The notes beneath the pieces were generated by a model. The model was not told the DNA's origin. It was given only the letters and a program-made list of their open reading frames with translations, and searched no databases. Made by a program: the position numbers and the translations under genes. From an uncultured Rubrobacteraceae bacterium (lineage in GTDB: Bacteria; Actinomycetota; Rubrobacteria; Rubrobacterales; Rubrobacteraceae): a stretch of 36,582 bases of DNA. The DNA lies in assembly GCA_902806095.1 (NCBI GenBank), contig CADCVF010000044.1, positions 1-36,582 on the forward strand. The letters are read 5' to 3'. This document shows, one piece after another, positions 16,176 through 23,668 of this stretch (position 1 is the first letter of the stretch; every line of letters starts with the position of its first letter).

Positions 16176-17874
16176 CGTCTTCCTCGATCATCTCGTTGAC
16201 TGACATGCCTGAGGGGATCATGGGGTAGACGTTCGCCTCGGGGTCGATGTGGAAGTCCAGGATGGTGCAGCCTTCCTGCTCCTGTGCCCACCGCACTGTC
16301 GCCTCGATGTCGTCGCCCTCGCTGACGGTGCGTCCGGCGAGCCCGTAGGCGGCGGTCAACTGCTCGTAGTCGGGTCCTGTTATGGGTGTCTCGGAGTAGC
16401 GGCGGTTGTGGAAGAACTGCTGCCACTGGCGGACCATCCCGAGGTAACCGTTGTTCAGGACGGCGACCTTTATGTTCAGCCCGAAGTCCCTTATCGTGGC
16501 GAGCTCCTGTATGTTCATCTGGATGCCGCCGTCGCCGGCTATAACCCAGACCGGGTCTTCCGGATAGGCGAAAGCCACGCCCATCGCCGCCGGCAGCGCG
16601 AAGCCCATCGTACCCAGGCCCCCGCTCGTGATGTGGCTGTTGGTCTTGGTGAACTCGAAGAACTGGGCAGCCCACATCTGGTGCTGTCCCACGTCGGTGA
16701 CGAGCCGCAAGTCCGGGCCGGCGGCGGCCTTTATTGCCTCCATAACCTGTATGGGACCGTACTCGTCCCGCGCCGACTCCTTGCGGCGCCGCTCGGGCTC
16801 CTGGGTCTTCGCCAGTTCCTCGCGCCAGTGCTTGCATCCCTCGCCCTCCTCGGGTGCATTATCCAGGTGTCCGAGGATCGAACGTATCGCCGCCTTCGCG
16901 TCCGCGGCAATACCTACGGTCGGCTTTATGACCTTGCCGAGCTCCGAGGGGTCGATGTCGATGTGGATGATCTTCGCGTCTTTGGCGAACTTGTGGGCAG
17001 CGCCCGTGATCCTGTCGTCAAAGCGCATCCCGACCGCGAACAAAAGGTCGGAGCGGTCTATGGCGCGGTTGACCGATGCCTGCCCATGCATCCCAGGCCA
17101 GCCCAGATACAGTGGGTGGTCGTCGGGGAAGGCGCTTATGCCTAGCAGCGTCGTAACGACGGGGATGCCCGTCCTCTCGGCGAGCAGCCTGAGCTCCATC
17201 TCGGCGCCCCCCAGCGTGACGCCGTGTCCGGCCAGGATCAGGGGTCGCTTCGCGTTCCTGAGAAGCATCGCGGCCCGCTTGAGCCCCGGCGACTCCACAG
17301 GTGGCGGCGCCTCCCGCAGACGTCGGTAGCCGTTGTCGTTTGTGGCCGCGAACTGCACGTCCTTGGGCACGTCAACGAGGACAGGTCCGGGCCTACCCGA
17401 GCGGGCGATCTCGAAGGCCCTCCTCATCGTCGGGTAGAGCTCGTCGGGGTCTTCGACCAGGAAGGAGTGCTTGGTAAAGGGCAGCGTCATGCCCATGACG
17501 TTCGTCTCCTGGAAGGAGTCCTTACCGAGCGCGGGGCGTCCGACCTGGCCAGTGATCGCCACCAGCGGCACGGAGTCCATCTGGGCCGTGGCCAGCCCCG
17601 TAACCAGGTTGGTAGCCCCTGGTCCGCTCGTCGCCACGCACACCCCGACCCTGCCCGTGGCCCTGGCGTAGCCGTCCGCCGCGTGGGCCGCTGCCTGTTC
17701 GTGGCGGGTGAGGATGTGTTTCAGCGGGTAGTCCCCGAGGGCGTGGTAGAAAGGCATGATCGCGCCCCCAGGATATCCGAAGAGGTACTCGACTCCTTCG
17801 TCGAGTAGCGCCTCGCACATGGCCTCGCTGCCCGTGCGCGGCTTGTATTCTACGTTGAATGCTGTGTTTTCCAC
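16168..17874 (-). CDS. ilvB: Acetolactate synthase, catalytic subunit
   Basis: 568 residues from GTG 17874. This ThDP enzyme forms 2-acetolactate from two pyruvates, or 2-aceto-2-hydroxybutyrate from pyruvate and 2-oxobutyrate. The N-terminal domain has YLFGYPGGAIMPFY and the catalytic Glu in RHEQAAAHAADGYAR. The GPGATNLVTG and SFQETNVMGMT segments are typical. The ThDP-Mg motif runs from GDGGIQMN to the NN of VAVLNNGYLGMVRQWQ. The central domain binds FAD in this family. No strong Shine-Dalgarno stands before the GTG. About 430 bases upstream contain a probable leader peptide and stem-loop, so it is the likely first gene of the ilvBNCE operon. Confidence 0.93.
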   Translation of the reverse strand: MENTAFNVEYKPRTGSEAMCEALLDEGVEYLFGYPGGAIMPFYHALGDYPLKHILTRHEQAAAHAADGYARATGRVGVCVATSGPGATNLVTGLATAQMDSVPLVAITGQVGRPALGKDSFQETNVMGMTLPFTKHSFLVEDPDELYPTMRRAFEIARSGRPGPVLVDVPKDVQFAATNDNGYRRLREAPPPVESPGLKRAAMLLRNAKRPLILAGHGVTLGGAEMELRLLAERTGIPVVTTLLGISAFPDDHPLYLGWPGMHGQASVNRAIDRSDLLFAVGMRFDDRITGAAHKFAKDAKIIHIDIDPSELGKVIKPTVGIAADAKAAIRSILGHLDNAPEEGEGCKHWREELAKTQEPERRRKESARDEYGPIQVMEAIKAAAGPDLRLVTDVGQHQMWAAQFFEFTKTNSHITSGGLGTMGFALPAAMGVAFAYPEDPVWVIAGDGGIQMNIQELATIRDFGLNIKVAVLNNGYLGMVRQWQQFFHNRRYSETPITGPDYEQLTAAYGLAGRTVSEGDDIEATVRWAQEQEGCTILDFHIDPEANVYPMIPSGMSVNEMIEEDGA

Positions 17875-17946
17875 GGTTTACCCCATTCACAAAAAGAGTC
17901 TCTGTCTCGGCCTTGCCGAAGAACGGGGCCTGCCCGTCTTGCGGCT

Positions 17947-18069
17947 CTAGGCGGACCGGAGCGTGCCGCCCCGGCCCGCCCGGCTAATTAGTCGTAGGGC
18001 GGACGGTACGGCGACCGTGGATACTCGCGGGTGTATTGGGGGAGCGAGCAGGCGCGAGATCTTGAGCAT
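17947..18069 (-). CDS. Putative ilvB leader peptide
   Basis: A 40-codon ORF from ATG 18069 to TAG at 17947-17949, with GGAGG 12 bases upstream (or 9 bases before an in-frame TTG). Twelve of the 40 residues are Leu, Ile or Val, beginning MLKISRLLAPPIHPRVSTVA. Near the end the codons CTA-CGA-CTA-ATT encode Leu-Arg-Leu-Ile, all unusual choices in such GC-rich DNA. The ORF's last codons lie inside a 13-bp hairpin (17950-17980), so ribosome stalling would control whether it forms. This is the classic layout of an amino-acid attenuator. In-frame extension to GTG 18129 is possible. Confidence 0.5.
   Translation of the reverse strand: MLKISRLLAPPIHPRVSTVAVPSALRLISRAGRGGTLRSA
17950..17980 (-). promoter_or_regulatory. 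13-bp hairpin in the ilvB leader
   Basis: Arms 17968-17980 and 17950-17962 pair over 13 positions on the transcript (11 Watson-Crick, 2 G-U) around a 5-base loop. The leader ORF stop lies immediately 3' of it. The 5' arm segment CGGGGC (17968-17973) could pair instead with GCCCCG at 17924-17929, a possible alternative fold. A T-run (CTCTTTTT on the transcript, 17893-17900) occurs about 50 bases downstream but without a good stem directly before it. Confidence 0.55.
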
Positions 18070-18153
18070 CAAGCCCGAGATCCTCCGTCTCCGCGCCGTT
18101 TCCGAAACCTCGCTCAAAGTATTCCTCACTCATTCGACCGCAAGTGGGGTGAA

Positions 18154-18181
18154 GGGTTACACACGGGTACAGGCTTGTCAA
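18154..18181 (-). promoter_or_regulatory. Candidate ilvB operon promoter
   Basis: A perfect TTGACA -35 hexamer (18176-18181 on the minus strand) is followed after 16 bases by TAACCC, a poor -10. It lies about 100 bases before the leader ORF start, in the right direction and place for the ilvBNCE transcript. The -10 weakness keeps confidence low. The stretch 18182-18287 holds nothing else I can recognise. Confidence 0.3.
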
Positions 18182-18287
18182 GGTGCACATAGTTGCGTAT
18201 TCAGCCGGGTTCGGCGTGATGCTCGCACCCACGGGCGATCTGCTCTGTATCGTCCTGGCGCCGTGTCGCTGGTTTCTCCGAACGACG

Positions 18288-18325
18288 TCTCCGCCGTCCC
18301 CTGGTACTTCAAGGGACGGCGGAGA
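18288..18325. terminator. Perfect 13-bp inverted repeat at the end of the RTX remnant
   Basis: TCTCCGCCGTCCC (18288-18300) is the exact reverse complement of GGGACGGCGGAGA (18313-18325), with a 12-base loop. The stop of the decayed RTX gene (18309-18311) falls in the loop. It is probably the terminator of the original gene; no U-tract is present. Confidence 0.5.
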
Positions 18326-18748
18326 GAGATGTGCTTACGTTGTCGTTGGCCCCGCACAGCAGGTCGTTACCGCCCGCGCCGCTGAGGGTATCGTCGCCGT
18401 TCTGGCCTAGCAGGAGGTCAGCCCCGCTCGTGCCGCCGAGCGTGTCCCTGCCGTTGCCCCCGGCCTTCACCGTCATGGACACGCTGCTGCTCACCTGCCC
18501 GTCGCCGACCTTCAGCGTTACGGTCGAGCTCCCGGTGCGACCTGGGACTGTGGAGATCGCACCTTGTAGGTGAAGGAGTCTTCTCCGTTGTAGTCGGCGC
18601 CGGGTTTGTAATCGAAGGAGCCGTCCGCATTCAGCTTGAGCGAGTCAGCATGGCTCGGGCCACCGTTGTCCTGGAGCGGGCCGAGCTTCGGGTCGGCGTT
18701 GATGCCGGGCACATCCTCCAAATGAGTTAGTTTTGCTGCTACGAGCAT
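18309..18748 (-). pseudogene. Decayed RTX/VCBS surface-protein gene
   Basis: Two frames hold pieces of one large secreted protein. About 18720-18558 reads ADPKLGPLQDNGGP (the end signature of choice-of-anchor Q domains) fused directly to LNADGSFDYKPGADYNG and EDSFTYKV (Ig-like/VCBS repeat signature). A frameshift near 18540 moves the reading to another frame: STVTLKVGDGQ, then Ca-binding RTX nonapeptides (GGNGRDTL, GQNGDDTLSGAGGNDLL). Intact proteins of this kind are far longer and have spacers between these domains, so internal deletion plus frameshift is inferred. No signal peptide or long N-terminal part remains. The following 277 bases (18749-19025) hold nothing I can identify. Confidence 0.7.
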
Positions 18749-19025
18749 AGTTTATTTCGTTGCAACCGGATCGTCCCGGTCCACACTCGTGTTGGAGCCG
18801 AACCGGGACGCTCATGCTCATCTCTTCTTTCCCGCTCTTCGCGCGGCGTCCGAGTATCCGTGAATTCCGGATGGCTCTTCTCGCGCCTGCCGGACCCGCC
18901 ATACTCCTTCGTCCCTGCCGGTATTCTTACGGAACCCTCGTGACGCAGCCCGTTTACAGGAATTATCCAGGGGTGCGGGACAGATTGACGAACAGAATCT
19001 CGCTCTTTTCGAGAAATAGAGGGCA

Positions 19026-19769
19026 CTAGCTTGTACTCGCCCGGCGCAGGGCAACGGGGGAGACGCCAAGCAGACGCCTGACGTGGTGGGCGAGGTGGCT
19101 CGGGTTGGAGAAACCCACGGCCGCAGCGACCTCGGCGACGGTGAGGTCGGTGTCTGAGAGCAACGCCTTCGCACGCTCGACGCGCCGGTGGATGACGTAC
19201 TGGTGCGGCGTGAGCCCGGTGGCCGTCTTGAACGAACGGGCGAAGTAGTCGGGGCTCATGTGCGCCACCCCCGCTATCTCCGCGAGCGTCAGCTTCCTGG
19301 GGAGGTTGTCGTTTATATAATCGGTGGCCTGCTTGAGCGCGCGTTTGGAGAAGCCGCCTTCACGCCCGACCTTCCGCCTGGAGCTCTGTCCCAGCGAGGA
19401 GTGATTTCTCAGGAGATGCAGCGCCAGCACAGTCGCCAGCGACTCGGCGTAGAGCCCGCCCCCCAGGCCCTCGTTCTCCATCTCCGAGAGCAGATAGAGC
19501 CCGATGCGCTCTATCTGCGGCTCGGGGGCGCTGAAGAGCGGCACTACCTCGATCCTGTCGGGATCCACGTCCGCCTCCTCGGCCACCCACCGGATGATGC
19601 GGTCCTCGAGGAGCATGCTCATGTCCTCGGATGCCGCATCCGTGCGCCAGTAGCCAGGCATACCCGCCGGCGTGATGGCGGCGTCGTTCGTGGCCACGAG
19701 CCCCCCTTGCGTCTTTCCATCCTGCTGCTGCACCAGCCGGTGCGGGGTGCTCAGATGCAGGTTGACCAC
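19026..19769 (-). CDS. AraC-family transcriptional regulator
   Basis: 247 residues from GTG 19769. The C-terminal 100 residues form the double helix-turn-helix of AraC/XylS proteins: LTLAEIAGVAHMSPDYFARSFK, then HRRVERAKALL and LTVAEVAAAVGFSNPSHLAHHVRR with the usual Gly-Phe. The N-terminal part resembles the cupin-like sensor of this family (TPAGMPGYWRTD) but begins late compared with relatives of about 290 residues. An N-terminal truncation is possible, since the sequence before it is a remnant of an unrelated gene. It may regulate the neighbouring permease, but no operator is evident. Confidence 0.8.
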   Translation of the reverse strand: MVNLHLSTPHRLVQQQDGKTQGGLVATNDAAITPAGMPGYWRTDAASEDMSMLLEDRIIRWVAEEADVDPDRIEVVPLFSAPEPQIERIGLYLLSEMENEGLGGGLYAESLATVLALHLLRNHSSLGQSSRRKVGREGGFSKRALKQATDYINDNLPRKLTLAEIAGVAHMSPDYFARSFKTATGLTPHQYVIHRRVERAKALLSDTDLTVAEVAAAVGFSNPSHLAHHVRRLLGVSPVALRRASTS

Positions 19770-19780
19770 GGGCCCCTTGA

Positions 19781-19885
19781 ACGACCGTCCTCGACGGCTA
19801 CGGGCCCGACTACCGCTTCAAGTCCCCCGTCTACCGCACCGGCGCACTCGACCAAGGCTTGGTGGAGGGCGATCTGGTGATGGTC
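19781..19885 (+). pseudogene. Fragment of a peptidase S13 (PBP4/DacB-like) gene
   Basis: Thirty-five codons on the plus strand read TTVLDGYGPDYRFKSPVYRT then GALDQGLVEGDLVMV. This matches the conserved N-terminal part of D-Ala-D-Ala carboxypeptidases of family S13, where GPDYRF(K/T)T.V.. and G.L.GDLVLV sit after the active-site SxxK region. Nothing of the rest of the gene is present on either side. It is wedged between the AraC gene and the end of the permease gene, and marks an old deletion or rearrangement point. Confidence 0.55.
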
Positions 19886-19897
19886 CTCATGTCGCTG

Positions 19898-21349
19898 CTA
19901 GCGGCTCGTCGTGGTCGAATCTGTTTCGGGCGCGTCAGTCTCATCCTCGACAAAGACCTCCTCGGCCTGGGCGATGGCCTGCGGACGCTGGGCTGCGGCG
20001 AGTCCCAGCGCTACAAAGCCAAGGACTATCCAGATGACGGCGAAGTAGTTGCCCAGCCTCACCGGGTAGGCGGGCAGGGGGACGAACTGGTAGTAGAGCG
20101 GGGCCAGGAGGATCAGGATGGCGAGGGCTGGGAACACGCCGTGCAGTAGCACGTTGAACTGGTCCCGGCGCTCGCGGAGGTAGAAGACGGTGGTGCTCAC
20201 GCAGACGGTCATGTACACCAGGATCACGACGATGGTAACCGCCGTCGCGATAATACTGAATCCCCCAACGGGATCGAACACGGCCCCGAGCACGAGGGCG
20301 ACGACAAGGGCGAGTATCGACTGCGCTACTATCGCCACGTACGGTGTACGATGCTCGGGGTGCGTCCGCCCGAAAGATCTCGGTAGCACGTTGATGCGGC
20401 CCATGGCGTACATCACACGGGTTGCGGCATTGACGCCCGCGTTGGCGTTGGCGATGGCGCTGTTGGCGATGGCGAGGAAGATGATCACCCACCCGACCCC
20501 CCAGTAGGTCGTCGCCATGGTGGTCCAGGGGTCAGGGTTCTCGGCGTAGGAGCCCATCTTATCGAAGCCCCAACCCATCACGGAGGCGTACGCGCTGACC
20601 AGGTAGAAGAGCCCGATCACCAGCGCCGAGGCGAGAACCACCCGGGGTATCGTGCGCCTGGGATTACGAGCTTCCTCCCCTAGAGGAGCCGACGCCTCGA
20701 ACCCGATAAAAGCCAGTATGGAGAAGACCATTCCCTTGAAGACTCCCGACCAGGTGCCCTCCAGCGAGTTCGCGGGGTTGAAGACCCCGAGCGTGTTGTC
20801 CTCACCCGCGGTGAAGATCATGTACAGGCCGAGGCCGAGGAAAGCTACTATCTCGAAGATGCCTAGTACTATGCCGGCGTTGGTGGAGAGCCTGATGCCC
20901 CAGTAGGTCAGGTAGAAGACCAGGCCAGCGGCCACGAGCACCCAAACCCACCAGGGGATGTTTATGCCTAGCCTGTTCTGGAAGACGTCCGCCGTGGTCG
21001 CGGCGAAGACGAGGTAGAGGAGCGGGGCGACGAGCGGTTCGGCCAGGAGAAATGCCCACCCGACAAGGAAGCCTACCTTCGGCCCGAGGGCGCGGCTGGT
21101 GTAGGTGTATAGCCCCCCGGCGGAAGGCATCTGCTTGGCGAGTTGCCCCACGGAGTTGGCTATGAGAAGCGCCACCCCGAGCGCGAGAAGCACCGAGAGC
21201 GGTAGCACAGGTCCCGCGAAAGAAAAGCCGACCAGAAGCGAGAAGGCAACCGCCGCAGCGGGAGCCATGTGCGTTATCGACTGGAACAACACCTGCGCGA
21301 AGCCGATGGAATGCTCCCGTAGATGGTCGAACCTTTGCCCGGATTCCAT
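19898..21349 (-). CDS. APC-superfamily amino acid permease
   Basis: 483 residues from ATG 21349, preceded by GGAGGTCGGAG. About 12-14 transmembrane helices are visible. The N-terminal helix 1 region (SITHMAPAAAVAFSLLVG), the QMPSAGGLYTYTSRALGPKVGFLVGW segment and the FIGFEASAPLGEEARNPRRTIPR motif are diagnostic of the APC family. The substrate is probably an amino acid taken up by proton symport; which one is not visible. The C-terminal tail is acidic (EEVFVEDETDAPETD). It is transcribed toward the AraC gene; 165 bases separate it from hsdM and hold nothing recognisable. Confidence 0.85.
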   Translation of the reverse strand: MESGQRFDHLREHSIGFAQVLFQSITHMAPAAAVAFSLLVGFSFAGPVLPLSVLLALGVALLIANSVGQLAKQMPSAGGLYTYTSRALGPKVGFLVGWAFLLAEPLVAPLLYLVFAATTADVFQNRLGINIPWWVWVLVAAGLVFYLTYWGIRLSTNAGIVLGIFEIVAFLGLGLYMIFTAGEDNTLGVFNPANSLEGTWSGVFKGMVFSILAFIGFEASAPLGEEARNPRRTIPRVVLASALVIGLFYLVSAYASVMGWGFDKMGSYAENPDPWTTMATTYWGVGWVIIFLAIANSAIANANAGVNAATRVMYAMGRINVLPRSFGRTHPEHRTPYVAIVAQSILALVVALVLGAVFDPVGGFSIIATAVTIVVILVYMTVCVSTTVFYLRERRDQFNVLLHGVFPALAILILLAPLYYQFVPLPAYPVRLGNYFAVIWIVLGFVALGLAAAQRPQAIAQAEEVFVEDETDAPETDSTTTSR

Positions 21350-21514
21350 CTCCGACCTCCTCCGACAAAACACGATTCCCTGAACCTAACGATACATCCA
21401 GGCAACGCTCGGTGCCAGGGTATGGTAAGCGCCGGTAAAGACCTGGGGCCGGGAAGATGCCCCAGACTGGCCAGCCATGCACCTCCAACCAGAGCCGACC
21501 TACCGGATTAGGTA

Positions 21515-23003
21515 TCACCGGTCCGGTTTGAGGTCGTTGGCGATGGCTGCGAACTGGTCCAGGGCTGACTGCAGGTCCTCGGTGATCTCTGCGGCGATCA
21601 AGCCGGGCTCGGGGAGGCTTGAGGCATCCTCGAGGCTCTCGTCCCTGAGCCAGAACAGGTCCAGGTTGACCTTATCGCGCTTGAGGAGCTCTTCGTAGTC
21701 GTAGGCGCGCCAGCGGCCCTCCGTGGTCGCCTGGTTCCAGGTGGGTCGCCGGTCGTGACGGTTCGCGGGGTTATAGACTTCGACGAACTCATCGAGGTGG
21801 TGGCGACGCAGGGGATTCTGTTTGAGGGTGAAGTGCGTGTTAGTGCGCAGGTCGTAGACCCAGAGCTTGCTCGTCCACGCGTCCTCGCGGGCGGGCTTCT
21901 TGTCGAAGAAAAGGACGTTCGCCTTGACCCCCTGGGCGTAGAAGATGCCGGTCGGCAGCCTGAGCAGCGTGTGAACGTCGCAGGTCTGGAGGAGCTTGCG
22001 CCGCACGGTCTCGCCGGCCCCGCCCTCGAAGAGGACGTTATCGGGGACGACGATGGCGCAGCGGCCGTTTATCCTAAGGAGCGTCTTCACGTGCTGCAGG
22101 AAGTTGAGCTGCTTGTTCTTCGTCGTGGTCCAGAAGTCTTCCCGCTCGTACGATATGTCCTCCTTCTCCAGCTCTCCGCCCTCGCCGACGATCGAGACGC
22201 TGCTCTTCTTACCGAACGGTGGGTTGGTCAGGACCACGGAGTAACGCTCGCCCGGGTCCTGCGCCGGCGAGTCCTGCCCTGAGGTGACCGTCGCGGCGTC
22301 TATGGCGTGCAGGTACAGGTTCATAACGCAAAGGCGCCCCGTGTCGGGGACGAGCTCGAAGCCGCGCGCGAAGTCGCCCCGCAGGTGCCTTTTCTGGTCG
22401 AGGTCGAGTGATTGACCGTGCTCTTCCAGCACGCGCTCGTGGGCGGCGAGGAGGAAGCCCCCCGTGCCGCAGGCGGGGTCGCACACGGTGTCCTCAGGCG
22501 CAAGACGCATGACGTCCACGATGCCCCTTATGAGCTCGCGGGGGGTGAAGTACTGGCCTGCGCCCTTGGGGAACTCGGCGGGGCTCTTCTGGAGCAGCCC
22601 CTCGTAGATATCTCCCTTTACATCAGCTTGCATGGGGGACCAGGTCTCCTGGTCTATGAGGTCGACGATCAGGCGTCTTAGCTTGGCCGGGTCCTGCACT
22701 TCGGGACGGGCCTTCTTGAAGATCTCACCAAGCATACCCTTCTCTTTGCCGAGCTCCTCGAGGACATGACGGTAGTGCACCTCCAGCTCGTCGCCGTCTT
22801 TGTCCAGCAAGCTCTGCCAGCCGTACTCTGGGGGCATTATCGGCTCTCGGTCGTACGGGGGGGCGTATCTGCTCGTCGGCCATCTTGAGGAACAGGAGGA
22901 AGGTGATCTGCTCCGTATAAGCCAGATACGAGAGCCCGTCGTCCCTGAGCAGGTGCGCGTAGCTCCACGCCTTGTTGACTATCCGCTGGGTGTAATTGTC
23001 CAT
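21515..23003 (-). pseudogene. hsdM: Type I restriction-modification methyltransferase, frameshifted
   Basis: The gene starts at ATG 23003 (MDNYTQRIVNKAWSYAHLL) and reads normally to KMADEQIRPP. There a run of seven C (G7 at 22857-22863 on the plus strand) shifts the frame. With six C the frame continues as YDREPIMPPEYGWQSLLDKD and on through the rest of the protein. The main part shows the N6-adenine methylase motifs DPACGTGGF (motif I) and NPPFG (motif IV), and a QYFTPRELI segment typical of HsdM. Repaired length is about 495 residues, normal for HsdM. The single-base lesion in a homopolymer could be a true mutation, a reversible phase switch or a sequencing error. Confidence 0.88.
22857..22863. 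repeat. G7/C7 homopolymer at the hsdM frameshift
   Basis: Seven consecutive G on the plus strand. Removing one restores a full-length HsdM reading frame. Tracts of this kind are known slippage sites and also frequent error sites in long-read assemblies. Confidence 0.85.
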
Positions 23004-23066
23004 GGAGGCAAGATACACTCGTTCACCGTCTCGTGCGCAACATGCGGCTCTCTAGCTCATTGAGGA

Positions 23067-23199
23067 TTAAAGGGCATCCCTGAACTCTTCGACGGTGAAG
23101 CCGGAATCCCGAATGGCCTTGCGTAGAAGGCCCCTCTTGACGGGATCGCTCAAAGGCACGTATCGCCTCCTTGCCCGAGACGACCGGCAGCTTGGGCAT
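23067..23199 (-). pseudogene. hicA: hicA toxin gene with internal deletion
   Basis: From ATG 23199 the frame reads MPKLPVVSGKEAIRAF, the normal start of HicA mRNA interferases. A second frame that overlaps it resumes with YVPLSDPVKRGLLRKAIRDS and GFTVEEFRDAL to TAA 23067, the normal HicA end. The central third, including the GSH motif with the catalytic His, is missing and the joint is out of frame. Frame 1 continues only as junk. The toxin is therefore dead. It begins 6 bases after the hicB stop, the expected hicB-hicA layout. Confidence 0.75.
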
Positions 23200-23205
23200 G
23201 TGCAG

Positions 23206-23475
23206 CTAGACTGCCGCCAGCGTGCGAAAAACCCGGCCAGCGTCATCCACAGTGGGAAGGTCCCTTGCCGACTCGTCACTCGCGGGAAGGTCCTCACCTT
23301 CTTCCACCATGGCCCGCAAAGTAAAATCCAGAGCGGTCTGAAAGTCCCTGACCGCTTCTTCTTCGGTTTCACCCTGACCGTAGACACCTTTCAGGGTCGG
23401 CGTGCTCGCCACGAATCCGCCATCCTCCGGATCCGGTTCCACGAGTACCGTGAAAAGTATCTCCCTGTTATCCAT
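23206..23475 (-). CDS. hicB: HicB-family antitoxin
   Basis: 89 residues. The partial RNase H-like fold of HicB is visible: FTVLVEPDPEDGGFVASTPTLKGV followed by GQGETEEEAVRDFQTALDF. There is no extra DNA-binding domain at the C-terminus, so it is the short form. Its partner hicA is broken, leaving an orphan antitoxin. It lies between hsdS and hsdM on the same strand. A palindrome GTACAC-N8-GTGTAC about 65 bases upstream may be its operator. Confidence 0.8.
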   Translation of the reverse strand: MDNREILFTVLVEPDPEDGGFVASTPTLKGVYGQGETEEEAVRDFQTALDFTLRAMVEEGEDLPASDESARDLPTVDDAGRVFRTLAAV

Positions 23476-23539
23476 CCGCGCCCTCTAGCCCCGTCTCCCC
23501 TGATCCCACGCGTAACAACGTCCATACACATGTTACGTA

Positions 23540-23559
23540 GTACACACTAGAAAGTGTAC
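23540..23559. promoter_or_regulatory. Candidate HicB operator palindrome
   Basis: GTACAC (23540-23545) and GTGTAC (23554-23559) are a perfect inverted repeat with an 8-base spacer. It lies 65 bases upstream of hicB in a locally AT-richer stretch of a 193-base gap. Toxin-antitoxin operons are usually repressed at such sites. Direct evidence is lacking. Confidence 0.35.
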
Positions 23560-23668
23560 ACCGAAATCGAGACACGGCGCTAATTCCGCACAATACTGCG
23601 AATATTCGCTGCCCGATGCCTTCCTCTTGGTGTGAGATCCTCGTCGTTGCCGCTCCGACGGTGTACCG

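Noticed and set aside
16249-17145. 298-codon open frame antisense to ilvB
   Set aside because: It mirrors the ilvB coding frame. Long antisense frames are expected in GC-rich genes; no start signal or family motif.
21755-22282. Open frame antisense to hsdM (and similar ones opposite leuA, thrC, rmlB and the ECF sigma gene)
   Set aside because: Shadow of well-supported genes, with biased composition and no domain signature.
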